This document shows, one piece after another, positions 1-13,200 of a stretch of DNA of 64,000 nucleotides. The notes beneath the pieces are model-generated. The model saw nothing but the letters and a program-made list of their open reading frames with translations, was not told where the DNA came from and ran no database searches. Origin of the DNA: Tetradesmus obliquus (Eukaryota > Chlorophyta > Chlorophyceae > Sphaeropleales > Scenedesmaceae). Numbering within the stretch: position 1 is the first letter of the stretch; each line of letters starts with the position of its first letter. The DNA is taken from positions 4,216,001 to 4,280,000 of the forward strand of contig CP126196.1 of assembly GCA_030272155.1 (NCBI GenBank), written 5' to 3'. The position numbers and the translations under genes were made by a program.

Positions 1-2594
1 CAATATCAGGCAGTTGCGCAACAGCAGCTGGCTTCATCCCAACCTCAGCTGTTTCAACCCACCTGAGCCATGTCGCAGCGCTGCTTGGTCACCTCCTGCG
101 AGCTGCCCACCAGGCGCTCCAGGCGCTGCCGCAGCTGCTCCGCAGCCACCTCTGCATCAGCCCGCATCAGCTCGGCTGCCTCAACGCGCGAGTTCAGGCG
201 CGCAGCAGACGCGCGCAGCTTGTGCACGTCTGACTTGGCTGCTGCCAGCTGCTTTGCCAGCGCCAGGGACTCCTCACGGCTCTCTGCGACCAGGTTCAGC
301 AGCAGCAGCAGCAAAAGCAGCAGCAGCTAAGCAGTCGCAACTCAAGATTGTGCAGGGGCGGGCGCGGTGCTGTTGCTTTATGCCGCAGCAAGCAAAAGCA
401 AGTGCTGCACACACAACAAAGGCAGATGCTGCTGTGCCTCGACGACGTCGTTCAGAAGCACTCTGTCGTGCTGCTGCCGCACCTGCCAGCGAGTGCAGCA
501 GCTGTGCAGGGATGTCTGCGCCGCCAGCCTCCTGGCTGAGCTCAGAGGCGCGGATGTCCAGCGCCCTGGACAACACAGAAACATCATTCAGCAGCAATCA
601 ACACCAAAGATACAGTCCGTCAAGTGCTACACAGTCGCCCACTGCTGCCAGCATTGCAGAGATACGAGAAAAGGCGCACTTGCGGTGTAGCCAGCAGCCG
701 CTGCGTTGTTGTGGGTGAGTACGTGCTGCAATGCCGGCTGGGGTTTGGCTCTGCCGCTGCTGCAACAGCGGCCGTACACCAACAGATCACCCCTGCTAGC
801 CCAATTGCCATGATGCCACTTTTGCTGCTGCTGCTGCTGCTGCTGCTAACTGTTGCTGCCTGTTGCAGCAGACCCGCAGCTCACCTGTTCAGACGGTCCA
901 CTTCTTTGTCCCGCTGCTGCACCACCTGCCTAGCAGCTTCCAGCTCAGCTGTCGCTGTCACAAGCTGTTGCTGCAGATCGTGAGCCTGCAACGCACAGGA
1001 CAACAACAGTATCATACTGTCATTCTGCATGTTGAACAACAGCGAGCAACCAGGCCAGGTGCAGCGAGCAAGACACGTGACACATCTGCAGCAACCGCTG
1101 CACTGCAAAGCTGCGCAGTCGGCCGTGTGCACACAGTGGCTCGCAACTCCTGCATGCAGATGTTGTAGCCGTAGTAATGACTTGAGCAGCAAGCACAGCA
1201 GCTGCAACTGCAAGGCATGCCGCACCTTGCCTTTGGCAACCTGCAGCTTGCTGCTGAGGTCTGCTTGCCCCTTCAGCTCATCCAAGCGGGCCTCGAGCTT
1301 GCGCGTGTACACCTTGCTCTCAGCAACCTCATCCTGCGTAACATGCAAGATTTGGGTGTACACAGGTGTGAGCGAAGTGTGACTGCGCCTGCGATGTGAA
1401 CTTCAGCAAGCCAAGCGTCACCAGGTGGCATGAATGCAGCTTACTTCCAATGTGGGTATCTGCACCCGCCTGTTGAACGGTCCCTAAGGTACCAGTATTG
1501 GCATCTGCTGCTGCCAACCCTTAGCATGCTGGGGCCACAACGTGCGCGTGCTGCACCGCCGTCTGTGCTACCGCCGGCTGGAATCAATGCTAGCTGCGTG
1601 TCCTCTGCTGCTGCGTTCTAGGCCAGCTGCTGTACAATGGCTCATTGCACACGCACCCTCAGCTGCCCCTTCTCCTGTCCCAGCTTTTGCAGCAGCCGCT
1701 GAGCCATGTCAAGCTCTCGCTCCTTGCTGGACAGCGCTGCTTTAGTGACCTTGAGCTTGTCACGCAGCTCATTGCACTTCTGATCCTTTGCCTCATATCT
1801 CTTGGCAAGGTCCTGCAAGCATGAAGGACACAAGTCTGCAGGACTGAGTAGGATGTGGGCCATTCAGGCTACTATGATGTGTGTATTGCTGCTTCGCTTG
1901 GTGAGCAGAGAATGAACCAGTGCAAGTGCCGGCACACCGCATATAGGTAGCGATAGAAATGATGCCACTGATGCAAAACCGTTAACACAACAATGCCTGC
2001 TCCTAGGCTTGCTGTGTGCATCAGCTGCATGCTAGACAGGCTTGAATTTAAGTGCCTGATCCACGCAGGACCAAGGTATCCTGCAGCAGGTACCACCTAG
2101 GCGCAATGCACCGACTGCAGGGCTGCTGCTGCAACTGCACTCTCTGCTGCATCTGTCACTGGCACTCTGTTATTATACTTTACTGGCATGCTATTGGCAA
2201 GCAGCTGCATCTTGCAACTTTAGACACAGCAGCTGCTGCACCTGGCGGTCACGAGCAGCCTCCTGCAGCTGCTTCTGTAGTGCAGCCTCCCTGCCAACTG
2301 CTGCTGAGCGTTCTTTGAAAGTACTTTTGCCCTTGACAGGCAGCTGCAGGCACGGAACAGCACATGGCAATGTTTGCAACGCAGGCAGGTACACCAGCAG
2401 TTGCTCCCCAAACAGCTGTTGCCGCACAAGCCAGGCAGGCAGCCATGCACGCTGCTAATTACAAAATTCACGCCGTCTATATGCCTCCAGATGTGCAAGT
2501 GCATCAAAATCAACCGTGCCCTTGCCTCTTCATCACTGCTGCTTGCAGCGTCCTGGTCGTGATAGGCGTTCCAGCTGTTCCGCATCCCATTCAT
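1..2594 (-). CDS. Coiled-coil protein, 3' part of gene (runs off left edge)
   Basis: Six phase-compatible exons are visible on the minus strand: 2242-2343, 1657-1812, 1226-1333, 885-985, 483-565 and 63-283, all with GT donors and AG acceptors. A possible first exon at 2526-2594 begins MNGMRNSWNAYHDQD and would use a GC donor (GAG|GCAAGG); it keeps phase but is the weakest part of the model. The translation is nearly all charged heptad-like sequence, for example DLAKRYEAKDQKCNELRDKL and ESREESLALAKQLAAAKSDV, as expected of a long parallel coiled coil. There is no catalytic domain and I do not recognise the family. Golgin-like, ciliary or centrosomal coiled-coil proteins are all possible. After 63 a donor leads out of the window, so the C-terminus is missing. 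Confidence 0.6.
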
Positions 2595-5324
2595 GTTGAC
2601 AATCTTATAGCTATTACGCACTGCCAAAGTACAAATCCATTTCGGTGTTGAGCTGTGCCCACATTGCTTTGGGCGTTTCTGCCTTGTTGTCAACAACAGC
2701 AGGTCATCGGTGAATTTGATGAACTCATCTTAAACAAATTCAATTTGGAACGGCGATTCAATCCAAACAGCGCCCACCTGTCGCTCAAGTCACTTTCAAC
2801 TCAGGGTTCTCCGAGCGTAATCTGGGGTGTAACTGCACGTGAGCAGAGAATGGGCGATGGCGTGGTGTACTTTATAACGCGTTTCAACTTTTTGTAGCCC
2901 GAGTGACAGCCGTCAAAGTGTAACAGCTGTTCGCTGCAGCGCCCAGTACTGAGCAGTGCATGCATGCTCAATGAACAGAACTACTGCGCCTCGGTAGGCC
3001 TGGCAGGTGGCTACCTCGACACACCAGGTCATTGGCTGCACATTGCAGCTGTCCACTTCACACACAGATCAGTGACTTAGCTTAACAGTGCATGCCGCAT
3101 GCCGTGTGTGGCACTGCGGTGGCACCGCTGAGTCAGCAGCCGTACATGCCACCTGCACAGCGAACCAAGTTGGCAAATCTGGGGTGTGAAGCCCAAAATT
3201 GTTTACCCACGCAGCTGAGGTGACTGACACAGCAAATCTGGACGGGCAGGTCTTCTAGAAGAAAACCGACAGCAGCACCATCATGGACGATCCGGCATGT
3301 TGGGCATGCGGGGCGGCTGGCACTGAGTGTTGGTCGGGTGTGTGCAGCATGCAATTGAGCTGTAGCACACCAAGGGGGTGTGGGGGCTCAACTCCTCTGC
3401 TTATTTTTTGTTCCGCCTCCTGTATAGGGGTGTTTAGACGTGTCTTGCTGGTGGAGGCATCGCCTTTGTGTCCCCTCCAGTCAGGTTCGCCTGACTGTTG
3501 CGTGTGACTAGCCAGTAGGATTTCGTCCCCCCTGGTAACAAACAAAAATTGAACAGGGCCATGCTGTCGGACAGGGGGCGCTGCTGGCGGTGGCAATTTT
3601 TGAGCTGCACACAGTGAACACCCAGTGGGTGTTGGCAGTATGCAGAGTTGCAGGGACGGCAGAACAATGTTGGCAACTCGTCCCATGATGCTGCAAGAAA
3701 CTCATCTGCTTACATCGTGTCACTGCAGAAACTCATCTGCTTACACCGGCAGTCACAACTATACCAGCCAAGTCATAACAGCACTTGCCAGCCGCAGCAG
3801 CAAGGGCTCGCATGCATCATCTTCTGGCCCATAGGCGCCTCCAAGCAGACCCGATTGCCCAACCGCAATGCTGTCTTCATGTAGTTGTTGTGGCGCTTTG
3901 CTGCATCCGGCCACGCCTCGTCATCACATGACAGCCGAGAACAAGCACAGGCTCAGATCGCCGCAGAATCAGCCAAACGCAGCCACACCAGTTGAACTGT
4001 ACGTTGCACCAATGTACTACAGCAGCAAGCAATACAATATGATCACATGGGCTGTATTGTGCTACGTGGAGATTGTGGTGGTACAGAGGACAGTAAGCTC
4101 CCCATGTGCTTGCATCGGCTCCAGCAACTGCTGTAGCTGGCCTGAAGCAACCTTGACTCAAGTCAATAAGCTGATTGTTATGCAATAGGCAGAACTTCAA
4201 TGCCAACTGTGACTTCAGCAGCACCGTGCTGCTGGGGCCCGGCATGCGCCAAGCGTGCCGCAACACCACACATATACGTCATTTCAGCTCGCACTCCCAG
4301 AGTATGATACTGCAAAGGCCTGCACTGCAAAAGCGAAAGGATCGACCACTGACCATCCCATTCATCATGTTGGATGAGCAGAAACCGTTCTCTTGTTTGA
4401 TGAGCAGAAACCGTTCTCTGCTGGCTGTCATCTTCAGAAACACCCAGATGTCATGACATATCAGCTCACACCATCACCATGTAACATACTACTCACACTC
4501 TGCCAAGTGGCAATTGTAAAGCTGATGCAATGGATTCGCACCATGTTGCTGATCACAGTCGCTGCCTGCATCTTCCAAGGGCCAAAATTCCGGCTGCATT
4601 GTATGGCCCTGCTCCACCACCACACCCATCTCGTGCCTGGAAACCCACACCCAGTATCGCCCAAGCCTGCCTCAATATTAGCCAGGCTCCCATGCGCCGC
4701 ATGATAAGCAACACGCGCTGCACAATACGACACAAAGCAGCCACAACCTGCTCACATGTAGTAAAATGCAAACTCTCTTTTTACAGCCTGCACCATTGAT
4801 TCCTTTGTACCGCCCCAGTTGAAAAACAAACTGGGCAGCACCGCACACCTCTGCACTGTAAGCATAGCTCACAACAGATTATGATATTCTGCTTCACATC
4901 ACCACGTACTTCATCCCCAGTAAAAGGTACAATATCACCTGCAATCACCGCCGTTGAAACACTTGCAGCAAACCCACCACAGCATGCCTTGTGTGTGCTG
5001 CACGATCTTGTGCTGCTAAGACACAGAATGATCACTTATCATGACGCATGCACTTGCGTCCGTGAAACCACCCAGAAACATGATGCAGAAGACTAAAAAA
5101 CATACAGCCGTGTGTAACGATCACGCGAGACAACCAAAATGTGCTGTAAAGAATCATCAAGCACCCCGTCTGATTGGCGCAACTTGATACTGCGAACACC
5201 ATGCACCATCTCTCATTCTACTCAACGGCCAACAGCTCCCCTCTTGCCTGTGAACAACCAGCTCTGCATCAGCTTGGGCAAAAGCAGCCTGCACGCAGGT
5301 CCGTGCTTGAAGATGTTTCCTGCA
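2595..5324. other. Gap without a recognisable gene
   Basis: No reading frame here gives recognisable protein or a chain of splice-compatible exons. It lies upstream of the coiled-coil gene and downstream of the lipoxygenase stop, so it should hold one promoter and the lipoxygenase 3' end. Two short tandem duplications are visible: about 31 bp near 3700-3750 (core AGAAACTCATCTGCTTACA) and about 28 bp near 4372-4424 (core GATGAGCAGAAACCGTTCTC). Confidence 0.5.
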
Positions 5325-5700
5325 AGCCGCTCAGATGCTGATACTGCAGAGCTCACAAACACCCTTGCTGACATTCTTCACCAAAACCAGCAGGCGTGCA
5401 CCCTGTGCATATAGGTAGGTGCCTGAACGGACGACCCAAGCACACCCTGCAAGCCGCTCAGATGCGGATGCTACAGAGCACATGTACATACACGCACCAA
5501 CCTTGCCAACAGTATTCACAAAAACCAGCAGACGTGCACGCTGCATGTAGGGAGCTGCCTGCAGGGACGCCCCAAGCATGTCCTGCACGCCGCTCACACG
5601 CTGTTGCAAACACGCATGCTTGCAGGAAAGCCCTGCAAACCAACGTTCCTGCAAGCCGCTCCCATGCTGCCGCAAGCCGCTCAGATGCTGATGCTGTATG
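5325..5700 (-). repeat. Triplicated lipoxygenase C-terminus/stop segment
   Basis: The last codons of the lipoxygenase, Ser-Ile-Ser-Ile-stop at 5681-5692, are repeated downstream at about 5331-5345 (again SISI-stop) and about 5458-5472 (SIRI-stop). Each is preceded by related flanking sequence with the plus-strand core GCCGCTCAGATGCTGAT or GCCGCTCAGATGCGGAT. The copies are in the 3' flank and lack the rest of the last exon, so they look like by-products of local tandem duplication. Confidence 0.7.
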
Positions 5701-8700
5701 GCACGCCCTGCATGGTCACACCAGGGCCTGAAGAGGGGTACAGCAGCGTGTAGGCCATGCCCTGAGATGCCGGGTTGCGGCTGATGTTGGCAGGGTCAGC
5801 GTTGCGGCGCTCAATCTCTGGTGCGACCTCCTTGGTAATCTGTGCCACAAATGCTTCGAAGACTGCCTTGACGCGCTCGTCAGACTCCTGCAAAGGAAGG
5901 CAGAGGTAACATACGCGTGTTGCTGTTCAGCAATGGAGTGCGAGTGCTGTCCTATGCGCAGCGCTTTTTTGGTCTGCTTCACTTAGCTGCACAGTCACCC
6001 CTTGCCCCGCACTTCATCGTCATCAAGTGTCATGCGTTGCTGTGGCTTTCAGACAAGCAAAAGCTTACCAGAGGCAGCCAGTCCTGTGCATCTGTGGAGA
6101 GGTACTGCTCATCCTGCGCGTGAGCGCTCAGCAGCTTGACCGTGCTCATGACCTTGGTGGCAGTGGCGGGGGGTGAGATGTACGTGAACATCTCACTGCT
6201 GCTGACGCCCTTCGCAGCCAGCTTCTGCATTAGCAGCAGAGCAAGCAGCAGGCGGGAGTTTATGACGGCGCATCACAGCAGTACGAGAGATCACTTGCAG
6301 GGCAGTTCCACTTGGCACTGGCTTAGCCACATGTTATTATACATGTTATTTTGTGCTTTGAAATAGTCAACCAGCTGCTCACCTGCCACGCCTCGCTGCC
6401 CTGGGCTGGTGCAGGCCTCCTGCACAGTGGCGAGTGGCTAGGCATCCAGCCGCTGTAGTCATATTGACCAAAGTTGACCGCAGCGTGGTGTGCAGATGCC
6501 ACCCAGGCGATGGTCAACGCCGCCAGCACCAGGTTTGACCGGCTGTCCAGGTCAACCCAGCCGCTCGCGTTCGCATCTTTGTGTGCTTCCGTCTTCACCT
6601 CGTTCCACCTGCAGCGCAATGTTGCAGGGTCGAATCTCGGCGTCAGCAATGAATCTGGGCTATGCTGGGCTTGCAGGACCTTTCGCAATTGCCTGAAGTC
6701 AAGGATATGGCAGCTAGGCTTGCTTAAGTTTCCTTGGTATCGGTTCGTGCAGCGTCATCATCAGCGTGATACAGCGCTACACACGTGGACACCACTTGCA
6801 CAACCGTGATCCAACAGTTGGGGTCATTCCGTCTCACTCACCAGGCCTGCAGCCACTTGTCGTTCTGCACTGCATCATCTGTACTGTAGTACAGCTCCAC
6901 GTACGCTTCAAAGTACTTCTTCAGAGCTCCCCACAGCAGCAGCCCGTCCTCTGCATAGGGGTAGTCCTTGATGCGCAGCTCACCCTTGCTGTCAAGGAAG
7001 CCCCTGCAGGCAAGCAGTGGCGACAGCAGATTGCATGTGAGCTCTGTTATTGTCAAGACGCCATGTTAGGGTGCAACCTGTCAGCAACACAGCAGCAGCC
7101 CATGTTGTGCGCAGGGATAGTCAGCCACTCGCAGCGCACTCTTGTTATTTAGGAAGCCCCTGCAGGCAAACAAGATCAGCAGAAAAATCATTGTGGGGAT
7201 CACTCGCCAAGAAATCCTGACAAGCACAAAAGGTTGGCAGCACATCAAGATGACCATACACACGATGTCAACCCTATGTCAATGTACAAAATGCCAGCTT
7301 GGCAGCCTGCCACCTGTATCTGCTCCCATGCATCAGTTCTACACCAATGCAGCTCGAAAATGTTTTAATTGTTGTTATAACATGTTAGTAACACGTCGTA
7401 GCGCCGCACCTCTTTGCCAGGTCAGCGGTGAGCCCCTCCTCCTTGAAGCGCCAGGTCAGGCCGTACACAATGGAGCTCAGCTGCATGCTGAAGGAGCCCG
7501 GGGAGAAGTTGGTCTCAATCACACCTGCAGGACAGCACAGGCAAGGCAGCATCAGGGCGATATTAGAGACGGACGGTGTTAGAGATGCCTGCAGCAGTTT
7601 GGACAAGTTCTGGTGCATGCTGAAGGAGAGAAGTTGGTGTCAATTACATCTGCAAGCAGCTCAGCTCGGGCAGCCACTCCAGGTTATTGTCCTTCCTGCG
7701 CACCACGAGCAGCAATAGGAGCATATGTGCGCGTGCTCCTATTGCTGCTCCACGTGATGTATATGTACACGGGCCTGCAAACCGCTGCCGACATCAGGCT
7801 TTATCTGAAACAACACAGCACTGCATGCGCTGAAGTCAGCTGGGATAGGCACCCCAACTCAGCCAGCTGCAGACGCAACCTGCCAACAGCCAATACAACA
7901 CTGCGCACCTCCTGCGTTGATGAGGGAGCCGCGTGCTGCCGCGTTGATGGGCAGCGTGTAGCGGAAGTGCGGCATCAGCAGCCGGAACATCTGCAACCGA
8001 ACAAGGGCAAGCAGCATGGCAAGGACAATATGTCAGCTGGGTTGGACCACTGTCTCAGCAGCCGGAACGTTGCAGTGCATGTAACACCCAGCAACCCGAG
8101 GCAACAGGGGGAGCAGAGGATGGGGGGACAGCGGAAGTGCGGCATTAGCAGCCGGAACAGCTGCAGCCAAACAAGTGCAAACAGCGTGGCAAACATGAGC
8201 AGGGCAGCCAAACAAGAGCAGCCAATCATCTGCAGCCAAACAAGGGCAAACAGCATTGCAAGCATGAGCAGGGCAGGTGATGCCAGGGCAAGGTGTATCA
8301 GCAGCCAGGACATCTTGCAGCGCATGCATAAACAGGGCGACATGCAGCTTTCACATACCAGTGGCCAAGCACTGCTGCAATGCACGCACCGGGTGTGCCG
8401 CAAGCAGCTGGTGTCATTTGGTGGTAAGGCGCGACTCCACGCTCGCCGTCTCGCGTTGTTTAAATCGGTATAACGCTTACATGCTTGCACCCAGACAACC
8501 ATTCAGAAACAGTTGTAACATTTACATTGTAAACAACTCACCGGGTGTGCCGCTGGCAGCTGGCGGCGCGTGGCGATGAGGAATGGCTCCGTGCAGGCGT
8601 GTGTGCGCAGCCAGTGGCTGACCAGCTGGTGCCAGCCACTGTCCACAGACTGGAAGATGAGCTTGGCCACCTGCAGCAGCAGCAGCAGCAGCAGCAGCAG

Positions 8701-8783
8701 TGTCAGTGTTGACCAGCTGGTGCCAGCCGCTGTCCACAGACTGGAAGATGAGCTTGGCCACCTGCGGGGTTTTGGCCGCAGCA

Positions 8784-8826
<43 letters not shown>

Positions 8827-9494
8827 CAGCAGCAGTATTGTTACTTTTGTGCACGCACTGGATGCCAGGGATTTGCTGCTGCAAAGCTGTGATGACAGAT
8901 GATGTTTGATTGTCCAACGCGCTACACGCAACCATGGTTCCTGCCAGTCACTTGGCTAACGCGGCATCATGGTGTTACTCACCGGTAGCTGCCAAACAAA
9001 CATCCGTGTGCTAAGCTACTTTGCTGGTGATACAGTGCAGCATTGCAACTGGCTTGCAAGAGTGCAGACAGGCCTATACAGCTGATGTGCTGCAGGACAC
9101 ACAGAAGCAATGCTTGAGGGTGCGCAGCGTTGCAATTTTCTTCTATTTTCTCAATGCCAGACTGTCCATCTTTACAGAGAGTCCTGCTCCAGCAGCTGTT
9201 CAGCACACCTGCCACACTGCTGCCGGGTCGCTGGCTGTGTAGGTCACTGGGGCCGCCTTGCTGCTGTGTGCCAGCTCAATGATGACAGGCACCAGGTGGC
9301 CGTCAGAGCGCCTGCAGTAGCAGCAGCAGCAGCAGGTGTGTAAGCCACGGGGGCTGCCTTGCTGCTGTTGGCCAGCTCGATGATGACAGACACCAGGTGG
9401 CCATCAGAGCAGCAGCAGCAGCAGCGGCAGCAGCAGCCAGCTCAATGATGACAGCCGCCAGCTGGCCCACCACATCTTTCGAGCCGGTGCGCCT

Positions 9495-9525
<31 letters not shown>

Positions 9526-10210
9526 GTGCAGAACATTCTACACGCTGATCTCTGCCATCCAAAGGCGGGAACACTTGCATGACACCTATACAACAATGTT
9601 CACCGTAATGCTGTTACAAAGGAAATGCAGCTCAGGTGTTCAGCCAAATTTTCAGGCCACAGTGCATCACCAACCACATCGCCCTTGTTTGCATCCTCCA
9701 GTACTTCCAGCAGGCCATGCAAAGCCCAGTAGTCAACACAGGACTTTCTGATCATTTAACAGCCGGCCGCACCTGAACAGCACGCAGCGGCCTGCATGCA
9801 TCACCCGGTTTGAGCCCTTGTTTGCATCCTCCAGTACATCCAGCAGGCCATGCAAAGCCCAGTAGTCAACAATGAACAGCACGTGTAGCTACACGTGCAT
9901 GCTATAGCATGCACCCACGTTCATCATCTTGCACTTCACGTGTTGTCTTGCTCCAAAACCTGCGCATTTTGTTGCAACACACAACTGATGCCGAACAAGA
10001 TCCTCCTGCTGTTTGTACAGCCGGCCGCACCTGAACAGCACGCAGCGGCCTGCATGCATCACCCGGTTGGAGCCTGCATTGGCTGCCTCAAGAGTGTCCA
10101 GCAAGCCATACACCGCCCAGTAGTCAACAATGAACAGCCGAGGCTGCGCCCCGGCCTCCTCGCCTGCTGCTGCCCACCCCTCCAAGCTCTTGCCCCCCAG
10201 GTGGCGCTCT

Positions 10211-10264
<54 letters not shown>

Positions 10265-13200
10265 TGCCACAGCCGGTGAGCTGGACGCACACCAGCGTCA
10301 TCTTCTGCGGCTGTCATGCTGTGTTTCAAATGGGTGCCCGCACCCACTGGGTGGCACTTGCAAGGAAAGCACTTGGTGCCAGACAGCAGACGGTCAATGC
10401 AGCAAGCTGGCAGCAACAAATAACATCAACAGCAGACAGATTGATTGACATGAACAGCTACTGACCGCAGCAGCAGCAGTAGGTGTGCCTCACCCCTGAT
10501 GCGTTCCTCAGCCTCCCTGATGCCAGCACTGTCCTTCAGCAGCTGCGCCAGCCGCTCTGGGTCAAGCACCTGCAGCAGCAGCAGTAGCAGCAGCAGCAGC
10601 AGAAGCAGCAGCACCAGCAGCAGAGTGTCAATGGTTGTTCCAGGTTCATGTGGCTTCGGCTCAGCAGCTCTCCGTCTGGCCCCACACTTGAAACGCAAAG
10701 GACAGCATCTGTAGTGCTGCCAGAATCATGCAACATCTGCTGCGTTGGCGATCAAAGGCAGCCCATTCCTTGCCAGTGGGGCACAGTTGATGAGATGAAT
10801 CTCTAAAGCCTAGCACAACATCATGATCCCGAACCCTGTTACAACAAATGTCAATGGTGAGGCTGTTCTGCCCCGCCAGGTACATGCGGCCCATCTGCAT
10901 GTGCTCGCTCATACGGCTGGGCACTAAAAACCCTGGAACAATGGCCCAGCTAAACCCTCGCAGGTCGCACCTCGATGGTGAGGGGGTTCTGTCCTGACAG
11001 GTACATGCGGCCCATCTCCTCATCAGTGGGTTTCAAACATGAACCCAAACCCCAAACCCTAGCACACTATGTCTTGAACCCTGTTACAACATACCTCAAT
11101 GGTGAGGAGGGTCTGTCCCGCCAGGTACATGCGGCCCATCTCCTCATCAGTGGGTTTCAAAAATGAACACACACCCCAAACCCTAGCACACTATGTCTTG
11201 AACCCTGTTACAACATACCTCGATGGTGAAGGGGTTCTGCCCCGCCAGGTACATGCGGCCCATCTGCATGTGCTCGCTCATACGGCAGGGCACTTAAAAC
11301 CCTGGAACAATGGCCCAGTCAACCCTCGCAGGTGGTACCTCGATGGTGAGGGGGTTCTGTCCTGACAGGTACATGCGGCCCATCTCCTCATCAGTGGATT
11401 TCAAAAATGAACCCAAACCTTAAACCCTGGCACACAATGTCTTGAACCCTGTTACAACATACCTCAATGGTGAGGGGGTTCTGTCCCGCCAGGTACATGC
11501 GGCCCATCTCCTCAACAGTGGGTTCTAATATGCACCTAGACCTTAAACCCCAGCACACTGATCCTGAACCCTGCCACTACATGCCTCAATGGTGAGAGGC
11601 TTGTGTCCCGCCAGGTACATGCGGCCCATCTCCTCATCAATGGGTTCATATATCATACATTACATTACATTACATGCTCCACTCAACGAGGAGTGGGAAC
11701 CCCAGTCAGGAGCCAACGAGAGGCTCATAGGGGGAGGAAACATCGAAGAACAACTCATCATCATCCCAACCGTCAGAAGAGATCGCAGAAAGAAACTCAT
11801 CAGCATCATCAATAACTTGAGCAATAGCCTGACAGGACAGAAGGACCTCAGGATCAGTGTCCGGGTGACACCGCATCAGATAGCAGCAGTGCACAAAAGC
11901 AGCCACCATATCAACGCAAACCCACAACCCTAGCACACTATGTCTTGAACCCTGTTACATACCTCTATGGTGAGGGGATTCTGTCCTGCCAGGTACATGC
12001 GGCCCATCTCCTCATCAGTGTGCTCACAGTTGAACCTAAACCCTAGACCCTAACACACTATGTCTTGAACCCTGTTAGTGCATACCTCGATGGTGAGGGG
12101 GTTTTGTCCCGCCAGGTACATGCGGCCCATCTCCTCATCAGTGGGTTTCAAACATGAGCCCAAACCCCAAGCCCCAGCACACTATGTCTTGAACCCTGTT
12201 ACAACATACCTCAATGGTGAGGGGGTTCTGTCCCGCCAGGTACATGCGGCCCATCTCCTCATCAGTGGGTTCATATATCAACGCAAACCCCAAACCCTGG
12301 CACACTGCTTCTTAAACCCTGTTACAACGTACCTCAATGGTGAGGGGGTTCTGTCCTGCCAGGTACATGCGGCCCATCTCCTCATCAGTGGGTTCATACA
12401 TCAACGCAAAACCCCAAACCCTGGCACACTGCTCCTTAAACCCTGTTACAACGTACCTCAATGGTGAGGGGGTTCTGTCCTGCCAGGTACATGCGGCCCA
12501 TCTCCTCGTCAGTGGGCCAGGTGTCCAGCCGGTCCTGCAGCGACCTGGGTGCAGCAGGTGAAGGCACATTCGTTTATGAAAAGTTGTGCATGTAATTTGT
12601 ACCGAGTGTATCTATAGCCCTGCAACCTGGGTTACATGTTTGTACCATACAGAGGAACATTCAAAGCTCAGGCACATCTCCTCATCAGAGGGTGGGGTGT
12701 CCAGCCGGTCCTGCAGCGACCTGGCAGCAGCAGGCACATACACTTTGCCTTTTCTATGTTGTGTTGTCAATGACATATGCTGTTCTGTTGTGCGGCAATA
12801 CATGCGGTAAAGCAACAGCCATTCAGTGTATTCACTTCAGCGGTCACTTTCACAATCCAGAGCAGCAGTACAGCAGTACAACATCTGCAACTGCATGTTG
12901 TATGAGAAACTTCAACATCAGCGTAGCGGCTGCAACCTTGCCAGCATTGCCAGCATTGCATCAATCGGGACAACAGCCCCACCCTCCCACCCCTGCATCT
13001 TATCTGCAGACAGCTGATGTCATTGCTGTATTAGTGCAACACCATTATATATCCCAAACCTCTCTTGCCGGTGATGACAGTCAGCCACAGCCACTCGCTT
13101 AGGCATGTCATGCAAACCTGGTGACCGCAAAGACAGTCTTAACAATGTTGATAACACAAAAGTAACAATGCACTGACAGGGACTCACTTGGGCATGTCAT

